A stretch of 48,448 nt of DNA. Origin: JBBQKF01 sp038326615 (lineage in GTDB: Bacteria; Bacillota; Clostridia; Saccharofermentanales; UBA5734). A model generated the notes under the pieces. The model was not told where the DNA came from, did not search any database, and saw only the letters and a program-made list of their open reading frames with translations. A program made the translations under genes and the position numbers. How positions within the stretch are numbered: the stretch's first letter is position 1; each line of letters begins with the position of its first letter. Positions 1 to 8,745 of this stretch are shown piece after piece. The stretch lies in the NCBI GenBank assembly GCA_038326615.1, contig JBBQKF010000014.1, positions 1 through 48,448 of the forward strand. The letters run 5' to 3'.

Positions 1-103
1 AGTAGGGCTAAATTGTTTATACAAATACTATCAAAGAAAGTGGCTTCCATTAATTTTTCCACAGTTCGATTTGTAATTGCTTATTTTTAGCATGATTCTA
101 CAG
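1..103. repeat. Dispersed repeat, left copy (direct repeat of 48346-48448)
   Basis: About 103 bases match the last 103 bases of the window in the same orientation, with roughly eight differences including a one-base length change near position 20. The shared core includes GTGGCTTCCATTAATTTTTC and a block ending in AGCATGATTCTA. The copy starts at the window edge, so the element may extend to the left. The flanking bases 104-242 hold no supported gene. Neither strand gives a recognisable transposase; one minus-strand frame is open but resembles nothing known to me. It could be a small non-autonomous element, a decayed mobile-element end, or a repeated RNA or regulatory element. Confidence 0.85.
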
Positions 104-242
104 AGTTTTTCAACCTTTACTGAGCAAACGCTATAGCCATTAAAAATAATTGATATCCCAAAGTGATTGTATATACTTTTAAAAAATTTGCTAAAAATAT
201 ACTCGCTCCTATAGTGCAATTTTAGATGTTACAACGCGCTAA

Positions 243-1631
243 TTATTTATCGATATTAGAATTTCTGTTCCTGCTAAATATTTTCGAAAAAAGCAAGATA
301 ATAAGCCTGATTAAATGGTACAAACACAATAAAACCAATAAACTAAGCGATATTAAAACAAGTATGCCAATATCCGAATTTGCTTCATATATTGATTTAA
401 GTTTCTGAAAAACACTCAATTCTCCCCAAACTGTTCTATCTGGGTAAAGATCAGCAGTTATTTTAGTGCCATCAGATAGTTCAAAGGTTACTTTTGCAAC
501 CGACTTTGTGGCAAGAATAGGGTATTCAATAATTGCATTCTCTTCGTAAACCGTAGATGCAACAAATTCAGAATTTTTTGGATGCACATAATCAATTCGT
601 TGTTTAAATAATAAATTTATTCTGTCTGTTCCTATTGTTATTGTTTTTGGGAAAATTTGATTTTCTTTAACAAGTGCTGAAAATTCATAGTCTGAAAAGA
701 TTGAGGATGATATTGTAGCTAAATCATCAATTATCTTGTTTTTTGTCGTCGTGCATGCAACAGTTATAAAATTAATGCCGCCTGATGATGAGGAAGTTAT
801 AAATGAAGATTGATCACCAGAGTTGCTTTGGAATGCACCCGTTGTGTTCTCAACAAAATCCCATGCTTTACTAAGATTATTTATTAGATGCTTTGACTTG
901 TTGGTCGATAGAAAAAACGGTATGTCTTTTGTTTTTAAAATATTTTCAAAACCAGGAGAAGTCATTGCAAATCTTACTAATCTTGCTACGTCACTTGCTG
1001 TTGTATATTGATTTTTGTTAAGTTTCCCTGTCGCGTTTGTAAACTTGGTGCTTGTCATTTGATATGAAATTGCTTTGCTATTCATAAGTTTAACAAATTC
1101 TTCTTCAACTCCACTGACTTGCTCTGATATAGCAATTGCAGCAGCATTATTATCTTTTAGAATCATTCCGTACAAAAGATATTCTAGAGTATATTTTTCA
1201 CCATTGTTTAATGAAAGAACATAGGCATCGTCTTGTCCTGCAGCAACTTTACTCACTGTAATTTTTGAATCAAGAGGGATCGTATCAAGAGCAATTATAG
1301 CTGTCATAATTTTCGATGCTACAGGAATCTGAGATTTATCTTCAGCATTCTTCAGATATAACCGCATTCCACGTCCGGCTTCAACAACAACGGCACTTTG
1401 GGCAGCAATATTTAGTTTATAATCATGAATTGAATTTTTAATTGATGGTGAAGGAGATACTCCTGTATTGTTTAAAGGAAGTATTCCGGGTGAAACAAGA
1501 ACAACCTGCTTCTTAGATGCCGCATTTACAAAGGGTGAAGATAAAAAGAGTATAGTCATCAATAAAATTGATGATACTAATTTAAGTTGAAACTTGTTGT
1601 TTGAATTTACGCGTTGATACACTATTGGCAC
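243..1631 (-). CDS. Membrane-anchored D-alanyl-D-alanine carboxypeptidase homologue, probably catalytically dead
   Basis: 462 residues with a signal peptide (hydrophobic about 17-37), a penicillin-binding peptidase S11 domain (about 70-300), a PBP5 C-terminal-type domain and a C-terminal membrane helix (about 420-450) with a basic tail. This is the DacA/DacF layout, an enzyme that trims the terminal D-Ala from peptidoglycan stem peptides outside the membrane. All three active-site motifs are altered. The SxxK box reads PVASKIMTA, as if two codons were lost between Ser and Lys. The SxN box reads DNN in LKDNNAAA. The KTG box reads TTG in ENTTGAF. The rest of the fold aligns without stops, so the gene appears maintained. 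A structural or regulatory pseudoenzyme role is inferred. It lies 64 bp downstream of the AraC-type gene on the same strand and may be cotranscribed. Confidence 0.88.
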   Translation of the reverse strand: MPIVYQRVNSNNKFQLKLVSSILLMTILFLSSPFVNAASKKQVVLVSPGILPLNNTGVSPSPSIKNSIHDYKLNIAAQSAVVVEAGRGMRLYLKNAEDKSQIPVASKIMTAIIALDTIPLDSKITVSKVAAGQDDAYVLSLNNGEKYTLEYLLYGMILKDNNAAAIAISEQVSGVEEEFVKLMNSKAISYQMTSTKFTNATGKLNKNQYTTASDVARLVRFAMTSPGFENILKTKDIPFFLSTNKSKHLINNLSKAWDFVENTTGAFQSNSGDQSSFITSSSSGGINFITVACTTTKNKIIDDLATISSSIFSDYEFSALVKENQIFPKTITIGTDRINLLFKQRIDYVHPKNSEFVASTVYEENAIIEYPILATKSVAKVTFELSDGTKITADLYPDRTVWGELSVFQKLKSIYEANSDIGILVLISLSLLVLLCLYHLIRLIILLFSKIFSRNRNSNIDK

Positions 1632-1695
1632 CCCTTTGATTCTTATCGTATTTATTATTTATTTATTTACATTAATGATATCATAAAATAGCTAA

Positions 1696-2532
1696 TCAGA
1701 CCATTTCTTTATCTTTAAAATGTTCCTTGCGATAATGCGTTGGAGATACCCCTTTGTATCTACGAAATATTTTTGAAAAAAGTAAGGAGTCCTCATAACC
1801 AACCGATCTGGCAATCTCATTAATCGCAAGGCTGGTTTGTAATAATTCATCGGCTTTTTTTATTCTGAAAAGGGTTATAAATTCTTTTGGACTTGTATGA
1901 AGGTATTTCATGAATAAAGAGTACAAATAACTACGGTCGAGTCCTACAAAAGATGATAAATCATTGACAGTTACTCTTGTGGAGTAATTGTTTGAAATAT
2001 AATCAAGGCAAGTGTGAAGATAATTTTCTTGCAAAGATTCTTTAGTTTTAAGGTCATCTGTTCCGTTAACTTGTATAAGTTCAGATAGAAATTGATACAA
2101 TAGTCCTAGAAGCATTTCATCTCTGCCTCTTTTCATTTGAGCACACGAAAGCATATTATGGATTAACAATACAAAATTATCGGAATTCGATAGGTTGAAA
2201 ACTGGATTTGATGACGAAAGATTACATTGATTTAGGATGGTTTTTGAGGCAAGACCGTCAAATCCAACCCAAGCATAAGACCAAGGAGAGTCTTTACTTG
2301 CACTATATTCAATAACTTCATCAGGAGAAACTAGAAACCCACCTCCTTGGGTTAATTCATAAACATCATTTTTAGTTTTAAATGAACCGCTACCAGAAAT
2401 AACAACATGAATAATATAACGGTCTCGAATACCTGGACCCCACTGGAAAGATGGGGAGCAATCTTCAATACCACAATTAACCATGCGTAAGTCTGTTTTC
2501 CCGGTTTGTAAAAAAGTAACTTTTTCTAACAT
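1696..2532 (-). CDS. AraC-family transcriptional regulator
   Basis: 278 residues. The N-terminal half is a cupin-like sensor domain typical of AraC regulators of sugar genes (GPGIRDRYIIHVVISGSG, then a PWSYAWVGF motif). The C-terminal about 100 residues carry two helix-turn-helix motifs, the second ending in the family signature GYEDSLLFSKIFRRYKGVSP. I chose the ATG at 2532, because GGAG sits six bases upstream. A frame-extending ATG at 2577 has no ribosome binding site at a usable distance. It faces away from galT across a 480-bp spacer, so a galactose or other sugar regulon is possible, but this rests only on position. The dacF-like gene follows 64 bp downstream. Confidence 0.9.
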   Translation of the reverse strand: MLEKVTFLQTGKTDLRMVNCGIEDCSPSFQWGPGIRDRYIIHVVISGSGSFKTKNDVYELTQGGGFLVSPDEVIEYSASKDSPWSYAWVGFDGLASKTILNQCNLSSSNPVFNLSNSDNFVLLIHNMLSCAQMKRGRDEMLLGLLYQFLSELIQVNGTDDLKTKESLQENYLHTCLDYISNNYSTRVTVNDLSSFVGLDRSYLYSLFMKYLHTSPKEFITLFRIKKADELLQTSLAINEIARSVGYEDSLLFSKIFRRYKGVSPTHYRKEHFKDKEMV

Positions 2533-3016
2533 AATTACTCCATTTAATTTACTATTGTATATAGTACCTTGTAACATCTAAATATTATAGATAATGACCT
2601 TATATTTCCACAATACTTCGTTGTCGTCAATGTGAATACATTTTATAAAATTAATTATATACTAGCTTAATGCTTATTGCTATGATTTATTTCAACAACA
2701 TTTTCCCATAAACAACCATCATTTTGAGACTGTTTATTTTTTTGCAAATCATTAGAATTAAACATGTGCGAAAAAGCATATTATTCTTCAAGTCGCTAAT
2801 TTTATTAGAGCTTAAGAAATCCGTTTAAGAAGAGAAGTATAACGTGAAAACTTTTTCAAAAAATATCAAAATCAAATTTTATGAAATATAAGTTAAGTTA
2901 ATGTACAAATTAGGATGTTTATTCGAATAACAATTAAATGTATACAATAACGATTAGGAATATGACAATAATGATTTAACAGAGAAGGAGATATAGTGCA
3001 TTATGCATTATAAAAT
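2533..3016. other. Divergent spacer between AraC regulator and galT, with a 12-bp palindrome
   Basis: A 484-bp AT-rich spacer between two divergent genes. I see no gene here. A perfect 12-bp palindrome TTATTCGAATAA lies at 2919-2930, about 90 bp before galT, and could be an operator. The ribosome binding site AGAAGGAG is at 2983-2990, unusually far (26 bases) from the galT ATG. Between them an ATG at 3003 opens a five-codon reading frame whose TGA overlaps the galT ATG (ATGA). Confidence 0.5.
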
Positions 3017-3997
3017 ATGAATATGGCAGAATTAAGATGGAATCCATTTATTAAAGATTGGGTAATGATAGCATCACATAGGCAAGGTCGTCCTCAAATG
3101 CCAAAAGATTGGTGTCCTTTTTGCCCAGGATCAGGTAAGGTACCTAAGGAATTTGATGTATTTCGATATGATAACGATTTTCCAGCACTTTCAGTAAATC
3201 CTCCAATTCCAGATCCGGTTGATACTGAAGTTTTTAAAACAGCGCCATCATATGGAAAATGTGAAGTTATACTCTATACACCTGAGCATTCGAAATCGCT
3301 TTGTGAACTTTCTGTGCCTCATGTAAGAAAACTTACAGATTTGTGGATTGAACGGTTCAATGAACTTTCTTTAGATAAAAACCTCAAATACATATTTATA
3401 TTTGAAAACCGAGGAGAAGTAGTTGGCGTTACGATGCCTCATCCTCATGGGCAGATTTATGGATATAGCTTTTTGCCAAAGAAAATAGAACTTGAAAGTA
3501 ATGCGTTTTTAGAATATAACAAGCGAAATGGCAAATGCCTTTTGTGTGATTTTGTTGCTGAAGAACAAAAAGAGAAGATTCGCATAATCTATGAAAACGA
3601 GTCGTTTGTGTTGTTTTTACCATTTTACAGTGAGTATCCTTACGGTATTCAGATTGCATCAAAGCGTCATTTTGCAACTATTGCAGATATGAAAGATAAT
3701 GAAAAAGCCGATCTTGCTGAAATTATTTTAATAGCAACAGGTTCATTAGATGAACTTTTCAATAAGCCATTTCCATATATGATGTGTTTTCACAATGCGC
3801 CTATTAATACAGAAAATGAAACACCATGGCATTTTCATATAGAATTTTTTCCGCCAATGCGTTCTGCCGACAAGCAAAAGTTCAATGCTTCAAGTGAAAC
3901 AGGAGGGTGGGCTCATTGTAATCCTACAGCACCTGAAGAAAAAGCAGAAGAACTTCGTGTTGCCTGCATGAAATATTTAAAGAAAATAATGCGCTGA
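3017..3997 (+). CDS. galT: Galactose-1-phosphate uridylyltransferase (class I, HIT-like)
   Basis: 326 residues. It would transfer UMP between UDP-glucose and galactose-1-phosphate in the Leloir pathway. The class I active-site motif HPHGQ is at residues 142-146, with the second His as the expected nucleophile. Metal-binding Cys pairs are C33/C36 (CPFC) and C174/C177 (CLLC). A second HIT-like half carries PWHFHIEFFPP near the C terminus. The length is close to that of the family. No galK or galE is nearby, so the gene is an isolated Leloir member. The ATG at 3017 is used, with a second ATG at 3023. Translation may be coupled to a five-codon leader frame (3003-3020), since the good Shine-Dalgarno site is too far upstream for direct use. 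Confidence 0.93.
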   Translation: MNMAELRWNPFIKDWVMIASHRQGRPQMPKDWCPFCPGSGKVPKEFDVFRYDNDFPALSVNPPIPDPVDTEVFKTAPSYGKCEVILYTPEHSKSLCELSVPHVRKLTDLWIERFNELSLDKNLKYIFIFENRGEVVGVTMPHPHGQIYGYSFLPKKIELESNAFLEYNKRNGKCLLCDFVAEEQKEKIRIIYENESFVLFLPFYSEYPYGIQIASKRHFATIADMKDNEKADLAEIILIATGSLDELFNKPFPYMMCFHNAPINTENETPWHFHIEFFPPMRSADKQKFNASSETGGWAHCNPTAPEEKAEELRVACMKYLKKIMR

Positions 3998-4094
3998 TTA
4001 AGATTTTGTGATAGAGTATATAATTGAAAAGTTTAAAAAAATGTTTATTTATATTTCTATGAATAAGCAATAATTTAAAGGAGTCAATTTTACT

Positions 4095-4973
4095 ATGCTC
4101 ATTTCGGATAAATGGAAAGATTATGAACTGCTCGATACTGGGGACGGCGAGAAACTTGAACGCTGGGGGGATATACTCCTTCAACGTCCTGACCCACAGG
4201 CAATTTGGCCACGAGACGACTGGAAGCAACCTTCAGCGAAATACATAAGAAGTTCTTCTGGTGGTGGTCACTGGAAAAATTTTACGCGCCATCCTCAAAC
4301 ATGGAATGTTTCCTATGACGGTGTTGGTGGGACTTTGAATTTTATAATCGAACCGACTAATTTCAAACATACAGGTCTTTTCCCAGAACAGGCAGTAAAC
4401 TGGGATTTTATGAGTAGAAAAATAATGGATGCTCGTGAAAGCGGGATGGAGCCGCGCATCCTTAATTTGTTTGCATACACTGGTGGTGCAACTGTTGCCT
4501 GTGCAAAGGCAGGTGCGGTCGAAGTTGTTCATGTTGATGCGTCTAAAGGTATGAATATGCGTGCAAAAGAAAACCTCGCTGCTTCTGGTGTTACAGATCA
4601 ACTTGTAAGATTTTTCACTGATGATGTTAATAAATTCGTTGAGCGTGAAATTCGGCGTGGACGAAAATATGATGGAATAATTATGGACCCGCCGTCATAC
4701 GGAAGAGGCCCCTCAGGTGAACTATGGAAACTTGAGGATGCTCTTTATGAAATTGTAAAAAAATGTAGTGAATTATTGTCAGACAGCCCATTATTTTTTA
4801 TTATCAATTCATATACAACTGGGCTCGCACCTTCTGTTCTTGCAAATATAATGCAATTGGCTATTACCCCTACATTCGGAGGAATAGCAACTGCTGATGA
4901 AATTGGTCTTAAAGCATCAAAGAGGGATATTATCCTTCCTTGCGGTTCGACTGGCCGTTGGCAATTGAACTGA
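4095..4973 (+). CDS. Class I SAM-dependent methyltransferase, RlmI/RlmK-like (COG1092 type)
   Basis: 292 residues. The Rossmann methyltransferase core starts near residue 122 with a SAM-binding motif (ILNLFAYTGGATVACA), followed by the acidic end of strand 2 (VVHVDAS) and a catalytic-type motif DPPSYGRG at 198-205. This arrangement is typical of large-subunit rRNA base methyltransferases related to RlmI and RlmK. The protein lacks an N-terminal PUA domain but has an about 100-residue N-terminal extension of the kind seen in short homologues. AAAGGAG lies 11 bases before the ATG. The stop codon runs directly into a 10-bp tandem repeat, and an RNA pseudouridine synthase follows, so both neighbours are likely RNA modification genes. 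The exact target base is not known. Confidence 0.85.
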   Translation: MLISDKWKDYELLDTGDGEKLERWGDILLQRPDPQAIWPRDDWKQPSAKYIRSSSGGGHWKNFTRHPQTWNVSYDGVGGTLNFIIEPTNFKHTGLFPEQAVNWDFMSRKIMDARESGMEPRILNLFAYTGGATVACAKAGAVEVVHVDASKGMNMRAKENLAASGVTDQLVRFFTDDVNKFVEREIRRGRKYDGIIMDPPSYGRGPSGELWKLEDALYEIVKKCSELLSDSPLFFIINSYTTGLAPSVLANIMQLAITPTFGGIATADEIGLKASKRDIILPCGSTGRWQLN

Positions 4974-5152
4974 AAGATACTTAAAGATGCTGAAAGATGC
5001 TGAAAGATACTTAATGATGCTGAAATATATTGAAAGATACTTAAAAATACTTAAAAATACTTAAAGATACTTAAAGATGCTGAAATATATTGAAAGATAC
5101 TTAAAAATACTTAAAGATACTTAAAGATACTTTATGATGCTGAAATATATTG
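4973..5152. repeat. 10-bp tandem repeat, 18 units, phased A-tracts
   Basis: Eighteen consecutive 10-bp units with no insertion or deletion. Variants are AAAGATACTT, AAAGATGCTG, AAATATATTG and AAAAATACTT. The order of variants repeats at a larger scale: AAATATATTG followed by AAAGATACTT then AAAAATACTT recurs. It begins inside the stop codon of the upstream methyltransferase and ends next to the ribosome binding site of the pseudouridine synthase gene. A-runs recurring every 10 bp are expected to bend DNA. Confidence 0.95.
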
Positions 5153-5168
5153 AAAGTGAGGGATTTGC

Positions 5169-5918
5169 TTGGAACAACAGAATGTTTTTGTAAACCTCAA
5201 TGACAGTGGGTCCTATGAGGTTTTTATTTCTCAATCAGGTAATGAAATTCCAATATTGTATGACGATAATCACCTTTTAATTGTTGTTAAACCGTCTGGT
5301 GTGCTATCGCAGTCTGATGGAAGTGACTCTACTGACATGCTTGCAATACTCAAGGAGTACATTAAAATAAAATATTCAAAACCAGGTGACGTTTTTCTCG
5401 GACTTGTTCACAGACTTGACAGACCTGTTGGCGGTATTATGGTTTTTGCAAAAACTTCAAAAGGTGCTTCGCGTATTTCAGAGCAAATCAGAGAAAAGAA
5501 AGTCACAAAAAAATATTTTGCAGTTGTTCATGGAACTCCACGTGAAGAAACGGGGAAACTTATTTCAAAACTCCTAAAAAATTCATCAAACATTGTAAGC
5601 GAAGATGAAGAAGGAAAAGAAGCTGTTTTGTACTACTCCCTTAAAAAAACTAATACACAAAGAAATGTCTCTCTTCTTGACATAAAACTCGAGACTGGAA
5701 GGTCACATCAGATAAGAAAACAATGCTCTGACATTGGCAATCCAATACTTGGTGATAAAAAATATGGAGACCTAAACGAAAGCTATAGTGGGGATATCGC
5801 TTTATTTTCATATTCTTTTTCATTTAAACATCCGACAAAGGATTTAATTATGAATGTCGAAGCTGTGCCGAATCTTAAGCAGGCATGGGCATTATTTGAC
5901 ATTGAGTGGTATAATTAG
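5169..5918 (+). CDS. RluA-family pseudouridine synthase
   Basis: 249 residues. The enzyme isomerises uridine to pseudouridine in rRNA or tRNA. The RluA motif HRLDRPVGG contains the catalytic Asp at residue 84. The later GRSHQIRKQ and NPILGDKKYG segments are typical of the family. There is no N-terminal S4 domain, as in short RluA-like proteins. The start is TTG at 5169, preceded by GAGGG with good spacing; no in-frame ATG fits the conserved N terminus. The 10-bp repeat array ends just before this ribosome binding site. The substrate position cannot be told from sequence. Confidence 0.9.
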   Translation: MEQQNVFVNLNDSGSYEVFISQSGNEIPILYDDNHLLIVVKPSGVLSQSDGSDSTDMLAILKEYIKIKYSKPGDVFLGLVHRLDRPVGGIMVFAKTSKGASRISEQIREKKVTKKYFAVVHGTPREETGKLISKLLKNSSNIVSEDEEGKEAVLYYSLKKTNTQRNVSLLDIKLETGRSHQIRKQCSDIGNPILGDKKYGDLNESYSGDIALFSYSFSFKHPTKDLIMNVEAVPNLKQAWALFDIEWYN

Positions 5919-5942
5919 CAATGAAGGAAAACAAGGTGAATA

Positions 5943-7166
5943 ATGAAAAATTTAGATAATAACCAACAAAATATTGGAGATACATTAAGATCAAGGTCAA
6001 AATCTAACGATGAAAATGGTAAAAAAGATAAAAGTCAAAATAGAGACAAAAATGGCAACAGAGAAAAAATCGGCAACAGAGAAAACAATGCTATTATAGA
6101 AAAAAATTACAATAAAGAAATAAGCTTAAATGCAGATAATTTTAAAGAGAACAGTGTTAGTAAAAATAATAATAGTGCTAAAGAAAACAGAGTTAGTAAA
6201 GATAATAATAGTGCTAAAGAAAACAGAGTTAATAAAGATAATAATAGTGTTAAAGAAAACATTTTTAATAGAAATAAAAACGGCAATAACGATAAAACTG
6301 ACAACAAAGATGAAACTGACAATAAAGATAAAACCGGCAATATTGATGAAAATGTTAGTAAAGAAAACAAGAATAATAAAGAAAAAAGTGTTAGTAAATA
6401 CAAAAATAGAAAAAGAGAAAAAAACAATAATAACGAAAAAAACAATAATAAAGAAAAATATGCAAAAAAGAAATTTCGTATGATACGGTGGATTAAGATT
6501 ATGACTCTTTTGTTTGTTTTCATTTTTGCATTATCAATAATTCTTGTTTTAATAATTGACTATCACGTAGAAAAAACAGGGAAGGCAAAAGTACTGGAAA
6601 TTGATGAAATTAAAGACAAATATGATTGTGTTATTGTTCCCGGTGCAATGGTGTTTTCGAATTCAACTCCTAGCGCAATGCTTGCAGATAGACTCGATGT
6701 GGCTTTTGAGATATATAACAGGAAGATTGCTGGTAAAATATTAGTTTCTGGCGACCACGGAACAAAGGAATACGATGAAGTCAATGTTATGCGCAATTAT
6801 CTGATTTCTAAAGGTGTTCCTTCTGAAGATATATTTATGGATCATGCGGGATTTGATACATACCAGACTATATATAGAGCAAGAGATGTTTTCAAGGTGA
6901 AAAAAGCGTTGATTTCTACTCAGGATTTCCACCTTTTCAGAGCTGTGTATATTGGTCAGAAGCTTTCGCTGAACCTTGATGGTGTTGATAGTGCATTAAG
7001 AGATTATCACAATTCGAACTGGAACAGAGCAAGAGAATATTTTGCTCGTGTCAAAGCGTTTATAGAAAGCGAAATAACGAAGCCAATTCCAGAGTTTCTT
7101 GGAAAAGTAATTCCTATAACTGGAGATGGCAATCAGACCATTGACTCGAATAGCAAATTGTGGTAG
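5943..7166 (+). CDS. SanA/YdcF-like (DUF218) membrane protein with long low-complexity N-terminal tail
   Basis: 407 residues. The C-terminal about 200 residues form a DUF218 domain (CVIVPGAMVF, ILVSGDHGTKEYDEV, STQDFHLFRA), as in E. coli SanA, which is linked to envelope barrier function. One membrane helix spans about 184-206. Everything before it (about 180 residues) is cytoplasmic by the positive-inside rule, very rich in Asn, Lys, Glu and Asp, and contains three 12-residue repeats of the type SAKENRVSKDNN. SanA proteins are usually about 220-240 residues, so the tail is an addition. The tail codons continue the tandem-repeat habit of this region and look generated by slippage. Its function is unknown. 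The start follows the pseudouridine synthase by 24 bp. Confidence 0.85.
   Translation: MKNLDNNQQNIGDTLRSRSKSNDENGKKDKSQNRDKNGNREKIGNRENNAIIEKNYNKEISLNADNFKENSVSKNNNSAKENRVSKDNNSAKENRVNKDNNSVKENIFNRNKNGNNDKTDNKDETDNKDKTGNIDENVSKENKNNKEKSVSKYKNRKREKNNNNEKNNNKEKYAKKKFRMIRWIKIMTLLFVFIFALSIILVLIIDYHVEKTGKAKVLEIDEIKDKYDCVIVPGAMVFSNSTPSAMLADRLDVAFEIYNRKIAGKILVSGDHGTKEYDEVNVMRNYLISKGVPSEDIFMDHAGFDTYQTIYRARDVFKVKKALISTQDFHLFRAVYIGQKLSLNLDGVDSALRDYHNSNWNRAREYFARVKAFIESEITKPIPEFLGKVIPITGDGNQTIDSNSKLW
6144..6260 (+). repeat. 36-bp in-frame tandem repeat inside the SanA-like gene
   Basis: About three copies of a 36-bp unit (12 codons) encode SAKENRV(S/N)KDNN. The last copy is diverged and a degenerate copy precedes the first. 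The unit length keeps the frame. Surrounding codons are also low-complexity AAT/AAA/GAA. Confidence 0.85.
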
Positions 7167-7349
7167 CTATTTGCTATCAATCGTACAGACATCTTAATGT
7201 ATATAGTTGTTTATAAAAAATTATAATAGGAATAGCTTTAGGATTTTGAGAAATTCAATCTTTCATTTTCAGAATTTAAAAGAAAACAAAAAAAAATGAA
7301 ATTATTTTACAAATATTTTATAAATTTACAAATTAATGCCAATTTACTG

Positions 7350-7378
7350 TTGCAATTTGAAATACCATAGTGTAGAAT
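7350..7378 (+). promoter_or_regulatory. Sigma-A-type promoter for tRNA-Pro
   Basis: TTGCAA at 7350-7355 and TAGAAT at 7373-7378 are separated by 17 bp. The -10 lies 14 bp before the mature tRNA, which fits a short leader. Confidence 0.7.
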
Positions 7379-7392
7379 ATAAAAGCTGTCGA

Positions 7393-7469
<77 letters not shown>

Positions 7470-7474
7470 GTAAC

Positions 7475-7524
7475 AGAATCCTTACAGTGTAAGCGTTTGC
7501 GGACATCGTAGGGATTCTTTTTTT
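7475..7524 (+). terminator. Rho-independent-type terminator after tRNA-Pro
   Basis: AGAATCC at 7475-7481 pairs with GGATTCT at 7512-7518, followed by a T run. A second small hairpin (TTAC/GTAA) sits in the 30-base loop. Confidence 0.65.
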
Positions 7525-7932
7525 ATGCCATGTTAAATATTTGGCATAGCATTTGACATAGCATTTGACATAGTTTTAATAAGGTTTAAAAGCTTTATAT
7601 AGGTTTTATAAAGATTTTTACATTATCACATAGAATGGTTTATGAAAGATTCTTGTAAATTGACTTAAAAATTCTATTTAGAATTCAAAAAATACATCAC
7701 ATATACATCATTTGCTTTTAGTCTACAGTAATCTGTATTTATTGTTATAGTATTTGTTTTGCAATGTTTGCATCGATTGTTCTAGTTGATTTATTAAATT
7801 GAAGTATGCAAAGAAATTAGGAAAGCACACTCAATTTAGTTCGAATGAATATAGCAATTTACAAATTTGTAATAATAGAGTATTATTTTGATACAAACCT
7901 CAATATTGACGAAATAAAATAGGGGGGAATTT
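7525..7932. other. AT-rich spacer without a gene
   Basis: About 400 bp with no supported reading frame. It contains three short direct repeats of GCATTTGACATA-type sequence near 7540-7575. A GGGGGG-containing ribosome binding site ends the spacer at about 7922-7928. Confidence 0.6.
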
Positions 7933-8745
7933 ATGGATATTGTAAAATTACAAAAAATTGCTAAAGATTTTGTCGAAAATGATCCTGATAATATTGTTTC
8001 AGAAATTATTGCAATTTCGCCTAAGGTAATTGGGCTTAAAATGTATGAGCCTCCTATTTTTGCAGTGGGAAATGCACTTGATGAAGCTTTTATTAATCTA
8101 AAGAAACCTAATGTTGTTGGCGAACATTTTCTGTTACCAACTGATTGGATGTCAACTGCAAAATCAGTTATTAGTTTATTTATCCCTTTTACTGATGAAG
8201 TTAAAAAAAGTAATATAGAAAACATTGAAGACCCAAGTGATGAATGGCTCCATGCAAGAATTGAAGGACAGGCTTTTATAAATAAACTTCTTAAAAAACT
8301 TCAAAGCGAAATTCAAAACGCAGGATTTCAATGTGTTATTCCATCGCTTGATAACACATTCAAGAGCACTATAAATGAAGATTTAAATGTTTTCACAAGT
8401 AATTGGTCAGAACGGCATGTTGCTTATGTTTGCGGACTAGGAACATTTGGCTTATCTAAAGGATTAATAACCGAAAAAGGAATTGCAGGTCGAATGGGAA
8501 GTTTGATTACTGATATGCCTTTGGTAACAAGTGTTCGAAAATATAACGATATATATGAGTATTGTACAATGTGCGGGGAATGCATAAAAAATTGCCCGGT
8601 TAATGCAATATCATTTGAGAATGGGAAAAACCACGTTCTATGCTCTGCTTTTTTGGATGATGTTTTAGAAAAGCATAAACCTAGATATGGCTGTGGGAAA
8701 TGTCAGGTTGGAGGCCCATGCTCAAGTTCAATACCAAAATACTAA
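7933..8745 (+). CDS. Epoxyqueuosine-reductase-like 4Fe-4S protein
   Basis: 270 residues. The C-terminal part binds iron-sulfur clusters: a classical CxxCxxCxxxCP motif starts at residue 211 (CTMCGECIKNCP), and a second Cys group (C236, then YGCGKCQVGGPC near the C terminus) completes a two-cluster ferredoxin domain. The N-terminal domain (DWMSTAKSVISLFIPF) resembles the QueG-type cobalamin/substrate-binding region. True QueG is about 310-390 residues and makes queuosine; this shorter relative belongs to the uncharacterised group often labelled epoxyqueuosine reductase, so the substrate is unknown. The ribosome binding site is a run of six G residues. It precedes an aldo/keto reductase by about 120 bp. 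Confidence 0.8.
   Translation: MDIVKLQKIAKDFVENDPDNIVSEIIAISPKVIGLKMYEPPIFAVGNALDEAFINLKKPNVVGEHFLLPTDWMSTAKSVISLFIPFTDEVKKSNIENIEDPSDEWLHARIEGQAFINKLLKKLQSEIQNAGFQCVIPSLDNTFKSTINEDLNVFTSNWSERHVAYVCGLGTFGLSKGLITEKGIAGRMGSLITDMPLVTSVRKYNDIYEYCTMCGECIKNCPVNAISFENGKNHVLCSAFLDDVLEKHKPRYGCGKCQVGGPCSSSIPKY

Noticed and set aside
31..219. 62-codon minus-strand frame over the left dispersed repeat
   Set aside because: The frame is not kept in the right copy of the repeat, and the sequence resembles no family.
6107..6523. Long minus-strand frame of Leu, Phe and Ser opposite the SanA-like tail
   Set aside because: It is the mirror of the AAA/AAT/GAA-rich codons of the real gene, with no start signals.
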